Shown here: positions 8,363 through 18,455 of the stretch, in pieces
Position numbering within the stretch: position 1 is the stretch's first letter
How the letters are laid out: each line of letters begins with the position of its first letter
Source: Antrihabitans auranticaus
Lineage (GTDB): Bacteria; Actinomycetota; Actinomycetes; Mycobacteriales; Mycobacteriaceae
Reading direction: 5' to 3'
Length of the DNA stretch: 64,000 bases
Assembly: GCF_016481275.1 (NCBI RefSeq)
Contig: NZ_JAEMNW010000002.1
Span: forward strand, 1-64,000
Notes under the pieces: model-generated
What the model saw: the letters and a program-made list of their open reading frames with translations, nothing else
What the model was told of the DNA's origin: nothing
The model's database searches: none
Made by a program: the position numbers and the translations under genes

Positions 8363-9576
8363 GTCGCCGAGTCTTCTGAGTAGTCGCGGTAGGAGACGTG
8401 GCCGTCATCGGCCCGTGCGACGTCTAGTTGTCCGCGGATAACCGACATGATCGTGGCGATGGTGAGTGCGCCGGTAACGGCCCCGCGGCCGTCGGTGACG
8501 AGCACGCCGCCCTGACTTGCTGCGAGCATGGAGTCGAGTGCGTCGTTCAGTGTCGACGAGGGTGCGACCGTAGGGAGACGCGGATCGACGTAGTCGGAAA
8601 CGCGATCCTTGGTCGCTACTTCGTCGAGCGAGGGCCACGATCGTGCTCTGCCCTGGTCGTCGACGACAACGATCCAGGTCGCGCCCTGCGCTTTTGCGCG
8701 GTTGATGACCTCTTGGGAGGAGTCTCCGATTCGTGCGGTGACCACCGAATCGTGCTGGACGTCTTTCACACGCGACAGGGTCAGATGGGCGAGCGTTGCG
8801 CCCGATCCGATGAATTCCTCGACGAACGGTGAGGCAGGCTTCGCCAGAATTTCCTCCGGCGTCGCGTACTGCTCGATGTGCCCGCCCTCGGAAAGGATCA
8901 GCACTTTGTCGCCGAGTTTGGTGGCCTCCTCGAAATCGTGAGTGACGATCACGATCGTCTTGCCGAGTTCGTGGTGAATCGCGATCAGCTTGTCCTGCAG
9001 CCGGACCCGGGTTATCGGGTCGACCGCTCCGAACGGCTCGTCCATGAGGAGTACGGGCGGATCGGCGGCGAGTGCACGCGCGACACCAACGCGCTGTTGC
9101 TGCCCACCGGACATGTCCTTCGGTAGCCGGTCCCTGAAAGTGTCGATATCGAGTCCGACGAGATCGAGCAGATAATCGGTCCGCTCGGCGATGCGTTTCG
9201 CATCCCACCCGAGAACACGCGGAATGGCGCCGATGTTCTTGGCTACCGACCAGTGGGGGAACAGTCCGCCGGACTGAATGACGTAGCCGATCGACTGGCG
9301 CAGCTTGTCCGGGTCTTCACCGGTCACGTCGCGGTCGCCGATGTAGATGCGTCCCTCGGTCGGTTCGATGAGCCTGTTGATCATCTTCAGGGTAGTCGTC
9401 TTGCCGCAACCGGACGGTCCGACGAACGCGACGATGTGGCCCGCTTCGATGTCGAGATCGATCTTCTCCACGGCCGGCTTCTTTTGGCCGCGGTACTGCT
9501 TCACAACTCCGTCGAGCCGAATAGCGGCACCGGTGACGGTGCGCTCGCCGCCCGCACTTTCGGCAGTTTCGGTCAT
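8359..9576 (-). CDS. osmoprotectant-type ABC transporter ATPase with CBS domains
   Basis: 405 residues. The nucleotide-binding domain has Walker A GPSGCGKTT, Q-loop YVIQSGG, signature MSGGQQQR, Walker B VLLMDEP and the switch His in VTHDF. Residues from about 270 form a tandem CBS-type region (WPSLDEVATKDRVSDYVD and the later GGVLVTDGRGAVTGALT). In OpuA this region senses ionic strength or cyclic di-AMP and gates transport. Osmotic or c-di-AMP control of this transporter is therefore likely but inferred. Four-base overlaps link it to the permease genes on both sides. Confidence 0.92.
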   Translation of the reverse strand: MTETAESAGGERTVTGAAIRLDGVVKQYRGQKKPAVEKIDLDIEAGHIVAFVGPSGCGKTTTLKMINRLIEPTEGRIYIGDRDVTGEDPDKLRQSIGYVIQSGGLFPHWSVAKNIGAIPRVLGWDAKRIAERTDYLLDLVGLDIDTFRDRLPKDMSGGQQQRVGVARALAADPPVLLMDEPFGAVDPITRVRLQDKLIAIHHELGKTIVIVTHDFEEATKLGDKVLILSEGGHIEQYATPEEILAKPASPFVEEFIGSGATLAHLTLSRVKDVQHDSVVTARIGDSSQEVINRAKAQGATWIVVVDDQGRARSWPSLDEVATKDRVSDYVDPRLPTVAPSSTLNDALDSMLAASQGGVLVTDGRGAVTGALTIATIMSVIRGQLDVARADDGHVSYRDYSEDSAT

Positions 9577-10217
9577 GACAATCCCTTCGAGATGGTGAGG
9601 CGCCCGAGGAGGACGAGCAGGGCGTCGAATACCAAGGCGATGACGACGATGAGTACGGTCCCGGTGAGGGCCATTTCAACTGAGTTCTTGCCGCCCAATC
9701 GAGACAGGCCGTTGAAGATCAGTGAACCGAGTCCCGGTCCGAGCACGTACGCGACGATGGCGGCGACACCTACGACCATTTGCGTCGACACGCGAATTCC
9801 GGTAAGGATCACGGGCCAGGCCAGGGGGAGCGACACCGTGAACAGGATGCGGCGACGGGAGAACCCGATTCCGCGCGCGGATTCGATCACAGACTCCGGC
9901 ACCGACCGCAGACCGACAATGGCGTTGCCGATCACTGGCATAGCAGCGAAGAACGCGAGCATGACGAACGACGGGATGACGCCCAAGCCGAACGGCACGA
10001 TGAGCAATGCAAGCAGAGCGAGAGACGGAATGGTCAGAGCGACGCGGCTGCTCGTCAGCGTCAACGCCGATGCGAGCGGAAAACGGTACACCGCGATTGC
10101 GATGACAACTGCGACAAGCGTGCCGACCAGAACCGTTTGAAACGCGAGGGATGCATGCTGATAGGTCAGGAACGCGAGAAATTCTCCGCGGCCCTGAAGG
10201 TAATTCCAGATGTTCAT
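9573..10217 (-). CDS. osmoprotectant-type ABC transporter permease (first gene of operon)
   Basis: 214 residues with about five membrane helices and the EAA loop ESARGIGFSRRRILFTVSL. The ATG at 10217 follows an excellent AAGGGAG site. The frame stays open 51 codons further upstream, but that part is Arg-rich and lacks a start with a ribosome site. It is the first gene of the operon, so its promoter should lie in 10218-10350. Confidence 0.9.
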   Translation of the reverse strand: MNIWNYLQGRGEFLAFLTYQHASLAFQTVLVGTLVAVVIAIAVYRFPLASALTLTSSRVALTIPSLALLALLIVPFGLGVIPSFVMLAFFAAMPVIGNAIVGLRSVPESVIESARGIGFSRRRILFTVSLPLAWPVILTGIRVSTQMVVGVAAIVAYVLGPGLGSLIFNGLSRLGGKNSVEMALTGTVLIVVIALVFDALLVLLGRLTISKGLS

Positions 10218-10575
10218 GAAACTCCCTTCACGACAACCGTTGCAGGGTCTGCACCGATTCCGGTACGACGCGGGTGCCGGACGGCGACGATACCGCGCGA
10301 GTACCGCCTTCGTCAGGCGCCGCGCACAATTAGTTGCTCGCGAACCTTTGGTCGCTTCAATGTTGCCCATCGGCTAGCTGCGTAAACATCAGCTTGTCGA
10401 CCGAGCCGCCGATTCCGGTGCAATTAAAATCAGGCTGAAGTCGAATATCGACAGTTCCGTCCGGCGTGCACTGCGCGCGGGTGACGACATTCCTATCCGG
10501 CGGCGATGCTATCCAAGTAGTCTGAGTTTCCGCGATTGCGTTGACCTCGACGAATGCGCCGGCAGGAGGTATCGA
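10218..10575. other. intergenic region between divergent genes
   Basis: It must hold the promoters of the ABC operon (leftward) and of the membrane protein gene (rightward), but no consensus pair stands out. On the minus strand a frame ending in TGA at 10357-10359 reads sensibly for about 65 residues (QTTWIASPPDRNVV, then CTPDG and FNCTG). It has no ATG, GTG or TTG before it runs under the neighbouring gene. It may be a gene remnant or chance; it is not counted as a gene. Confidence 0.35.
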
Positions 10576-11226
10576 GTGGCACGGGGAGCAGGGCCGTCGA
10601 AGAATTGGTACTGGGTTGCGCTCGGGATATTCGTCGTGGCGCTCGTGCTCGCAGGTGTCCTCGGCTGGCGGATTGCCGCAAGTGTGCCGTCGGTAGCTGA
10701 CGAGGGCAGCGTCGGGACACCGCTGTCCGTGCAGCTGGACGAACCTGGGCTGAATGTCTACGCGGATCAACCGGTGTTCGAGATGCGTTGTCTCGCGACA
10801 CATTCCGACGGCACCAAGGTCGAACTCGAGGACCCTTCCGGCGAGCAGTCCTTCGGGTCGTGGCATCTGGCTCTGCAATCCACGAGTGAGGTCGAAGCGG
10901 GACGGTACGAAGTCGACTGCGTATCGGACGACACCACCCTCAACTTCGCGGTAGGCCCACGCAGGTCGGTATTTGCATTCGTTGCGAGCATTTTCGGTGT
11001 CATCGGAACGCTCGGTTGCGGGGTCGTGCTGCCAGCGATCATCGTGCTCGTCGTATTCCTGTTGCGGCGGCGCTCGCCACCGAATCCGCCGCCTGGCTAT
11101 CCACCTCCTGGCTACCCACCGCCGCCCGGCTATCCAGACTCCGGTTACCCGCCACCGGGCTATCCGCCCCCCGGTTCGCCGCAACCGCCGAATTATCCAC
11201 CGACCTATCCGCCGCGGGAGTACTGA
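10576..11226 (+). CDS. two-helix membrane protein with Pro/Tyr-rich tail
   Basis: 216 residues. One hydrophobic helix lies near residues 10-32 and a second near 136-162. Between them is an extracytoplasmic domain of about 100 residues with two Cys (MRCLA, VDCVS) that could form a disulfide. The tail after RRR is built of PPGYPPP-like repeats, as in many actinobacterial membrane proteins where such tails are low-complexity and cytoplasmic. GTG 10576 follows GGAGG at a good distance. No family recognised; function unknown. Confidence 0.75.
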   Translation: MARGAGPSKNWYWVALGIFVVALVLAGVLGWRIAASVPSVADEGSVGTPLSVQLDEPGLNVYADQPVFEMRCLATHSDGTKVELEDPSGEQSFGSWHLALQSTSEVEAGRYEVDCVSDDTTLNFAVGPRRSVFAFVASIFGVIGTLGCGVVLPAIIVLVVFLLRRRSPPNPPPGYPPPGYPPPPGYPDSGYPPPGYPPPGSPQPPNYPPTYPPREY

Positions 11227-11294
11227 CTACCCGCCGACCTCGAGCGCGCTCGCGTGCGAGATCGTAGAAGGATGCTGACGAATCGAAACGTCGA

Positions 11295-11900
11295 GTGGGC
11301 ACCGAGTCGGGCGCGGATATCGCGGTGAACCTCGATGCAGTGCTGAGTCGAGTTGCCGAGCACCGGCCGCACATCGAACCACCCGGCGAATGGCATGCGG
11401 CTACCGCCCTCGTCCTGGCCGCCGAGCCCGATCCGAAGTTCATCATCATCCGCCGCGCCACGCGGACCGGTGACATGTGGTCGGGCCATGCGGCCTTACC
11501 CGGTGGCCGAACGGACCCGACCGATCAGGACGTCGCAGCGACCGCGCGCCGCGAGACGTTCGAAGAGGTCGGCGTAGAAATTGGCGACCCGGTCGGCAGG
11601 CTCGACGACATCGGCGGTCGAATGCTCAAGGGCGTCGTATCGACCGCGGTCTTCGTCCTCGACGAAGCCGTTCCGCTTACTCCCGACCCCGCGGAAGTTG
11701 CTGCAGCGCACTGGGTCCCGTTGTCGCTGCTGTCCGATCGCGCCGCGAGCGTCCGCTACCCGGTCCGGTTGCTGGGTCCGTGGCCCGCGTGGGAGTTTCG
11801 AACGGGCGACCTCCCGCCGTTCGACTCGCTCATGATTTGGGGCCTGACCCACCGAATCCTGACGACGTTTCGAGAACTTGCGGTACGCGCTGAAGATTGA
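11295..11900 (+). CDS. NUDIX hydrolase, CoA-pyrophosphatase type
   Basis: About 201 residues. The NUDIX box has the CoAse variant: LPGGRTDPTDQDVAATA followed by RETFEEVGV, with the Glu pair that binds Mg2+. The preceding GDMWSGHAALPGG matches the segment that lies before the box in CoA- and acyl-CoA-cleaving NUDIX enzymes. It probably hydrolyses CoA, oxidised CoA or a related pyrophosphate, fitting a lipid-rich metabolism. Starts at GTG 11295 or GTG 11325; neither has a strong ribosome site. Convergent with the MerR gene. Confidence 0.8.
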   Translation: MGTESGADIAVNLDAVLSRVAEHRPHIEPPGEWHAATALVLAAEPDPKFIIIRRATRTGDMWSGHAALPGGRTDPTDQDVAATARRETFEEVGVEIGDPVGRLDDIGGRMLKGVVSTAVFVLDEAVPLTPDPAEVAAAHWVPLSLLSDRAASVRYPVRLLGPWPAWEFRTGDLPPFDSLMIWGLTHRILTTFRELAVRAED

Positions 11901-11972
11901 CGTTCCACGATAGGTACCAGCATCAAACGCAACGCCATTGGAATGGACCGCCACCTTGTCGTCTGAGCGTCC

Positions 11973-12659
11973 TCATTCGAATTCGGCGACCGCTCGGCCG
12001 ATTTCCTGCACCAGAACGTGGCCTGCCGCCTCCCACGCCGCGGCCCGAAATCGCTCCAGGTTACGTCGCAGGTCGCTCGCACTTCCCTCGCCTGCATATC
12101 CGGCGCCGGCTTCCCCGGCTACCTTTCCGACGAGCTCGTCCGCGAGGGCAGCCAAGCTCGTGCGCAACTTCTTTCGCAGGTCCGCGCTCACAGAGACGCT
12201 GAGTCCTGCGTCGTACAGCACGAGCGCCGCCTTGAACAGCGGAAAGTCCTTGACGTGCCACTGCCCCTCTTCGAAATGCAGGTACTCCGCTGCAACGAGG
12301 TCGTCGAGAATTTCTGTGCGACGATCGCCGAGGAGTTCGGTGAGCGCGGCGTCGTCGTAGCTGCGGTCCTGGGTTTCCGTCCACGGCGCGACTCGTAGCG
12401 CGTCGAGTCCGAGCCAGTCGGCCGCCGAGTTCCGCGCGTGTGCGTCGGATTCGAGCACGGCTGACATCGCGCTGAGTTTCATTCGGCGAGAGCGCATATC
12501 GGCGATGAGCTGGAGCCGCTCCACGTGTCCGTCGTTGTAGTACGCCTCCTTGCCAATTCGAGTGGGCTTGGTGAGCAACCCCGTCGATTGGTAGTAGCGA
12601 ATCGTGCGCGGTGGCACGCCTGTTCGTTCGGCTAGCTGCGCGATCGTGAACTCGGGCAC
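11973..12659 (-). CDS. MerR-family transcriptional regulator
   Basis: 228 residues. The N-terminal 70 form the MerR winged helix (FTIAQLAERTGVPPRTIRYYQSTGLL). The C-terminal effector region is long and has no Cys pair for metal binding, so an organic ligand is likelier. GTG start at 12659. It is divergent from the ChoD-like oxidase gene, whose promoter contains CAGT/ACTG dyads in the -35 to spacer region, the place where MerR proteins bind. It probably controls that gene and itself. Confidence 0.85.
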   Translation of the reverse strand: MPEFTIAQLAERTGVPPRTIRYYQSTGLLTKPTRIGKEAYYNDGHVERLQLIADMRSRRMKLSAMSAVLESDAHARNSAADWLGLDALRVAPWTETQDRSYDDAALTELLGDRRTEILDDLVAAEYLHFEEGQWHVKDFPLFKAALVLYDAGLSVSVSADLRKKLRTSLAALADELVGKVAGEAGAGYAGEGSASDLRRNLERFRAAAWEAAGHVLVQEIGRAVAEFE

Positions 12660-12672
12660 GGGTGCAGCGTAT

Positions 12673-12722
12673 CAGTTGCAGCATTAACTGTTATTGACAG
12701 TGTTTACTGCAATCGTTAGTGT
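12673..12722 (+). promoter_or_regulatory. MerR-type operator and promoter of the ChoD-like gene
   Basis: TTGACA at 12694-12699 and TAGTGT at 12717-12722 are 17 bases apart and form a good sigma-70 promoter. Three overlapping dyads surround the -35: CAGTT/AACTG (12673-12677, 12686-12690), ACTGT/ACAGT (12687-12691, 12697-12701) and CAGT/ACTG (12698-12701, 12706-12709). The last lies in the spacer as in MerR operators. Confidence 0.6.
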
Positions 12723-12759
12723 GTGTGCTCACAGCGATTACCACGGCCCTGGAGGAACT

Positions 12760-14475
12760 GTGCCCAACGATCTCGATTACGACGTTCTCATCGTCGGATC
12801 AGGCTTCGGTGGCAGCGTCACCGCGCTGCGCCTGACCGAAAAGGGTTACCGAGTTGGTGTGCTCGAAGCCGGTCGGCGGTTTGCGGACGACGAGTTGCCA
12901 AAGACGAGTTGGGATCTGCGCAAGTTCGTCTGGGCGCCGATGCTCGGGTTATACGGCATTCAGCGAATTCATCTCCTACGCGATGTACTGATTCTTGGCG
13001 GCGCCGGTGTCGGTGGCGGCTCACTCAACTACGCGAACACGCTGTATGTGCCGCCGGACGCGTTCTTCGCCGATCCGCAGTGGTCCACGATCACGGACTG
13101 GCGCGCGGAATTGACGCCGCACTACGAGCAGGCGAAACGCATGCTCGGCGTCGTCCGCAACCCGCATATGACGCCGGCAGACGAAATCGTCAAGTCGGTC
13201 GCAGAGGACATGGGTGTCGGCGAGACATTCGTGCAGACGCCGGTCGGCGTCTTCTTCGGCGAACCCGGCAAGACCGTTGCCGACCCGTACTTCGGTGGTG
13301 CAGGGCCGGATCGGACCGGCTGCGTCGAATGCGGCTCGTGCATGACCGGATGTCGCTACGGGGCGAAGAATACACTCGTCAAGAACTACCTCGCTCTTGC
13401 CGAAAAGGCAGGTGCAGAAGTACTTCCGCTCAGCACGGTCGCTAGTGTGCAGCAGCGTTCGGACGGCGTCTGGGAAGTATCGGTCGAACGCACCGGTGCC
13501 TGGGTCCGTAAGAGGCGGCACACGCTGACGGCGAACCACGTCGTCGTCGCAGCCGGGACCTGGGGCACGCAGAACCTTCTCCACAAGATGCGTGACAAGG
13601 GCAAGTTGCCCGAGATATCGAATCAGCTCGGGATGCTGACCCGCACCAACTCCGAATCGATCTGCGGGGCTTCGAAGTTCAAGGTCGACGCCGACATGGA
13701 CCTGACTCGTGGAGTCGCGATCACGTCGTCCTTCCACCCGACGTCCGACACCCATATCGAACCTGTCCGCTACGGCAAGGGCTCCAATGCCATGGGCATG
13801 CTGCAGACGCTCATGACCGATGGTGGCGGCCGAATTCCGCGGTGGCTCAAGTTCTTCGGCCTGACGTTGCGGCACCCGATCGCCTTCGGGCGCTTCGCCG
13901 TCGTCAAGGGTTGGAGCGAACGCACGATCATCACACTGATCATGCAGCACCTCGACAACTCGATAGTCACCTTCACCAAGCGCGGGCTGTTCGGTCGGAG
14001 ACTGTCGAGCAAGCAGGGGCACGGCAAACCGAATCCAACGTGGATCCCGGTCGGCAACGAGGCGACTCGGCGTATCGCGAACAAGATCGACGGCGTGGCG
14101 GCGGGCAGTTGGGGCGAACTGGTCAACATCCCGCTCACCGCGCACTTCCTCGGCGGATGCGCGATCGGTGCAGACGCGGATCACGGCTTCATCGACCCAT
14201 ATCACCGGGTGTACGGGTACCCGACACTGAGCGTCGTCGACGGGTCCGCGGTGTCGGCGAACCTCGGCGTCAACCCATCCCTGACCATCAGCGCGCAAGC
14301 CGAACGGGCAGCGTCGCTGTGGCCGAACAAGGGGGAGGCCGATCAGCGTCCCGAGCAGGGGATGCCCTATGTGCGAATTCGGCCGATTGCGCCGTCACGG
14401 CCCGTTGTACCTGCCGATGCTCCGGGTGCACTGCGGCTGCCGATCGTCGAGATCCGTACCGCTCCGTCGGCCTGA
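12760..14475 (+). CDS. choD: GMC-family oxidoreductase, ChoD-like (putative cholesterol oxidase)
   Basis: 571 residues. The FAD-binding Rossmann motif VLIVGSGFGGSVTALRL is at the N-terminus. A Cys-rich CVECGSCMTGCRYGAKNTL segment follows near residue 190, and the GMC C-terminal block (LGGCAIGAD, then VDGSAVSANLGVNPSLTIS) closes the protein. Overall it resembles mycobacterial ChoD (Rv3409c). The proposed reaction is oxidation of a sterol 3-hydroxyl, but ChoD-type proteins have weak or disputed cholesterol oxidase activity, so another lipid alcohol is possible. GTG 12760 follows GGAGGA. It is divergent from a MerR gene and 48 bases upstream of the WS/DGAT gene, probably in one transcript. Confidence 0.8.
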   Translation: MPNDLDYDVLIVGSGFGGSVTALRLTEKGYRVGVLEAGRRFADDELPKTSWDLRKFVWAPMLGLYGIQRIHLLRDVLILGGAGVGGGSLNYANTLYVPPDAFFADPQWSTITDWRAELTPHYEQAKRMLGVVRNPHMTPADEIVKSVAEDMGVGETFVQTPVGVFFGEPGKTVADPYFGGAGPDRTGCVECGSCMTGCRYGAKNTLVKNYLALAEKAGAEVLPLSTVASVQQRSDGVWEVSVERTGAWVRKRRHTLTANHVVVAAGTWGTQNLLHKMRDKGKLPEISNQLGMLTRTNSESICGASKFKVDADMDLTRGVAITSSFHPTSDTHIEPVRYGKGSNAMGMLQTLMTDGGGRIPRWLKFFGLTLRHPIAFGRFAVVKGWSERTIITLIMQHLDNSIVTFTKRGLFGRRLSSKQGHGKPNPTWIPVGNEATRRIANKIDGVAAGSWGELVNIPLTAHFLGGCAIGADADHGFIDPYHRVYGYPTLSVVDGSAVSANLGVNPSLTISAQAERAASLWPNKGEADQRPEQGMPYVRIRPIAPSRPVVPADAPGALRLPIVEIRTAPSA

Positions 14476-14523
14476 ACGGCAGGCTCGCCACAACTTTCCC
14501 AGCAGCAACCAGGAAGTACCACG

Positions 14524-15927
14524 ATGACGACCAAGCCCTTGTCGATTCTCGACCGCGCGTTTCTCGCACTCGATTCAGCCGAGGTATCGGCACACGTAGC
14601 AATCCTCGCGACATTCTCGCTTCCCGAGGATGCGTCCGACACATTTCTCAGCGACCTCGTCGCAGACCTGCACTCCTACAAGCAGTTCGCTCCACCGTTC
14701 AACTATCGGCTATCGAACAGGATGTTCTCCTCGGTCGCGCCCAAATGGGACGTCCTCGACGACGAAGAGATCGATCTCGACTTCCACCTACGCCATTCGG
14801 CCCTGCCCGGTCCAGGCGGGCAGCGGCAACTCGGTGTGCTCATTTCGCGACTGCACTCCCGACCGCTGGACCCGACACGCCCGCTCTGGGAATGTCACGT
14901 AATCGAAGGTCTCGAGGGCAATCGATTCGCGATCTATTTCAAGGTGCATCACGCGCTGCTCGACGGCGTCGGTGGATCGCGACGGTTCTTCCAGATGGTC
15001 ACGTCGAATTCCGCTGATAACGAGGTACGGCCGATTTGGACGATCGGGCCACGTCCGCGCTGCAGGGCCGAAGCGCTCGCGAAGGCGTCGGTCGCCGAGC
15101 GAGCGGCGAGCGCGTTGCGTACCGGGAGGGAGCGCGCAAGGCTGACAGCCGAGTTGGGTAAGGCGACCGGCGGGATCGTCAAGGATGCAGCGCGGCCGAC
15201 CGATCCCGACCTCGCCGTGCCGTTCGTAGCGCCGAAGTCGCCGCTGCTCAACGGAAGAATCGGCCGGCAACGCCGGTACGCGACGCAGACCTATCGACTC
15301 GACGACCTGAAGCGAATCGGCAAGCGCGCCAACGCTACTGTCAACGAGGTGTTCCTCGCGATCTGCGCGGGCGCCCTTCGAAAGTACTTGGGGGAGATCG
15401 ACTCACTGCCCCTGGATGGCCTGGTCACGGGCGCGCCCGTCTCGGTGCGTCGGGACGAAGACGACGACCGCGGCAATGCGATCGCATTCGTGATGATCAA
15501 ACTGTTCACCGACATCGAGGACCCGGTCGAACGACTGCGCGCCATCCAGCGGTCGAGTTCGTTGGCCAAGCAGAATCTCGCGAACCTGTCGACTGCTGCC
15601 GCAAACCAGTACGGCGTCCTGACCAACGGCCCGTACATCATGCAGAACATGATCGGTCTCGCAGGCAGAGTGAGGCCGCCGTACAACCTCGTCATCTCGA
15701 ATGTGCCTGGCCCACGAGAACAGCAGTACTTGCGGGGCGCTCGTATGGATGAACTGCATCCGGTGTCGGTCATCATGCACGGTCAGGCGCTCAACATCAC
15801 CGTGCTCTCCACGGGTGGAAACTTCTGCGTCGGCTTCATGGGCTGCCGCGACCAACTACCGCACCTACAGCGGCTGGCCGTGTACACCGGCGAAGCATTC
15901 GACGAACTCGACGCCGCATTGACCTAG
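14524..15927 (+). CDS. wax ester synthase/diacylglycerol acyltransferase (WS/DGAT)
   Basis: 467 residues. The catalytic HHxxxDG is present as HHALLDG (His142, His143, Asp147, Gly148), as is the second family block PLDGLVTGAPVSVR and the ISNVPGP motif near the C-terminus. It transfers a fatty acyl group from acyl-CoA to a long alcohol or diacylglycerol and makes storage neutral lipid on the inner membrane face, as in oleaginous rhodococci and mycobacteria. It follows the ChoD-like gene closely and may esterify the same class of hydrophobic alcohol; that link is inference. Confidence 0.9.
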   Translation: MTTKPLSILDRAFLALDSAEVSAHVAILATFSLPEDASDTFLSDLVADLHSYKQFAPPFNYRLSNRMFSSVAPKWDVLDDEEIDLDFHLRHSALPGPGGQRQLGVLISRLHSRPLDPTRPLWECHVIEGLEGNRFAIYFKVHHALLDGVGGSRRFFQMVTSNSADNEVRPIWTIGPRPRCRAEALAKASVAERAASALRTGRERARLTAELGKATGGIVKDAARPTDPDLAVPFVAPKSPLLNGRIGRQRRYATQTYRLDDLKRIGKRANATVNEVFLAICAGALRKYLGEIDSLPLDGLVTGAPVSVRRDEDDDRGNAIAFVMIKLFTDIEDPVERLRAIQRSSSLAKQNLANLSTAAANQYGVLTNGPYIMQNMIGLAGRVRPPYNLVISNVPGPREQQYLRGARMDELHPVSVIMHGQALNITVLSTGGNFCVGFMGCRDQLPHLQRLAVYTGEAFDELDAALT

Positions 15928-15985
15928 TTCCGCGATCAGGCTTGGAGGATTTTGCGCCTCTGTGCGCCGAGCGCATAGTTTCACT

Positions 15986-15998
15986 GGCGGTTTCCGCC
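15986..15998 (+). terminator. small GGCGG/CCGCC stem-loop
   Basis: GGCGG (15986-15990) and CCGCC (15994-15998) close a TTT loop 60 bases after the WS/DGAT stop. It is short and without a T-run, so a weak terminator candidate only. The rest of 15928-16134 shows nothing else clear before the GGGAG ribosome site of the next gene. Confidence 0.3.
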
Positions 15999-16134
15999 TG
16001 AACGACCCTGGAAACCATGCACTGGATGTAGCTGTGAGCGGTCGAGTCAATCACGTGGTCGGCACGGTCATTGGCGCAGTGCCGGCGGGACCATAGCGTC
16101 GAAGCCACTGGTTTCTGAACAAGGGAGTTCTACC

Positions 16135-17282
<1,148 letters not shown>

Positions 17283-17283
<1 letters not shown>

Positions 17284-18386
17284 TGGCAGGGCCGCTGCAG
17301 GGTGTCAAGGTTGTCGAACTTGCGGGACTCGCACCCGCGCCGTTCGGTTGCATGGTGCTTGCCGACCTCGGTGCGGACGTCTTGCGAGTCGAACGCGCCG
17401 GCGGTGGCGGCGACGGGCTTACGCCGCCGGACGGCCCGCTCGATCGTGGCAAGCACACGATAGCGCTGAATTTGAAGGACGCCAATGACATTCGCAGACT
17501 GCACGCACTGGTCGCGAAGGCCGACGTCTTTGTCGAGGGTTTCCGGCCCGGCGTCGCCGAGCGACTCGGCATCGGACCGGCCGACCTCGAGTCCGTCAAT
17601 CCGCGCCTGATCTACGGCCGGATGACGGGGTGGGGTCAGCAGGGACCGCTCGCAAGTACGGCGGGGCACGACATCAACTACATCGCTTTGACCGGTACCC
17701 TCGACCTGATCGGCCGCGCGGGGGAGCGACCGGTGCCTCCAGCCAACATCATCGGCGACTTTGCCGGCGGCGGAATGCTTTTGGCTCTCGGTGTGATCGC
17801 TGCTCTCTACGAGCGGGAGCGGTCGGGCAAGGGGCAGGTGATCGACGCGGCAATGGTCGACGGCGCGTCGCTTTTCACCTCGTTCATGCACGGCATGCAC
17901 GCCAACGGGCTGTGGAATCAGCCACGGGGCGAGAACATCCTCGACGGTGGTGCACCGTTCTACGACACCTACGAGTGCGCCGACGGCTGCTACGTCGCGG
18001 TCGGCTGCGTCGAGTATCCGTTCTTCGCGCAGCTACTAGCGGCGCTCGGGATCGACGATCCAGACCTGCCGTTCCAGCTGGATTCGAGTGGCTGGCAACA
18101 GCTTCGGAGTGTCATCGGTGCGAAGTTCAAGGAACGGACGCGCGACGAGTGGGCCGAGGTCTTCGCGGTGTCCGACGCCTGCGTGACGCCCGTGCTCAGT
18201 CCCTGGGAAGCGCACGAGCACGCCCACAACAAGGCTCGGAATGCGTTCATCGAGGTCGGCGGACTGCGTCAGCCTGCCCCGGCGCCGCGGTTCAGCCGCA
18301 CCCCCGCAGACCTGCCCGAACCGCAATCGTCGGATGCGGTGGCAGTGCGGACGTTGTTGTCCGCCTGGGGTGTCGAGGCAGACTGA
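17283..18386 (+). CDS. mcr: alpha-methylacyl-CoA racemase (family III CoA-transferase fold)
   Basis: 367 residues. Compared with M. tuberculosis MCR, the catalytic His126, Asp156 and Glu241 appear here as His129 (GHDINYIALTG), Asp159 (GDFAGGG) and Glu244 (CVEYPFF). The constant offset of three supports a true racemase. It interconverts 2R- and 2S-methylacyl-CoA so that branched fatty acids or sterol side chains can enter beta-oxidation. Its start codon overlaps the stop of the acyl-CoA dehydrogenase gene. It ends just before a large inverted repeat and the convergent AraC gene. Confidence 0.9.
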
Positions 18387-18397
18387 TCCCGTCGAAA

Positions 18398-18444
18398 GTG
18401 CAGTTATCGTCGCGTTCACCACACTTTTGCGACGATAACTGCAC
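18398..18444. repeat. 16-bp perfect inverted repeat, bidirectional terminator or palindromic element
   Basis: GTGCAGTTATCGTCGC (18398-18413) pairs perfectly with 18429-18444 around a 15-base loop. It fills the gap between two convergent genes, so it can serve both as a terminator. The length and perfection exceed the other hairpins of this kind here, and the flanks partly continue the match (AAAGTG on one side, CACTTTT in the loop). A dispersed palindromic repeat is therefore possible. Confidence 0.7.
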
Positions 18445-18455
18445 AGTCGCGGGGG

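Noticed and set aside
6657-8408. A 583-codon fusion of permease and binding protein
   Set aside because: The first 260 residues are the wrong frame of the permease gene; the true binding protein starts at ATG 7628 with its signal peptide.
13021-14298. 425-codon frame opposite the ChoD-like gene
   Set aside because: It is antisense to a clear GMC oxidoreductase; its translation is Arg/Asp/Val-rich without motifs.
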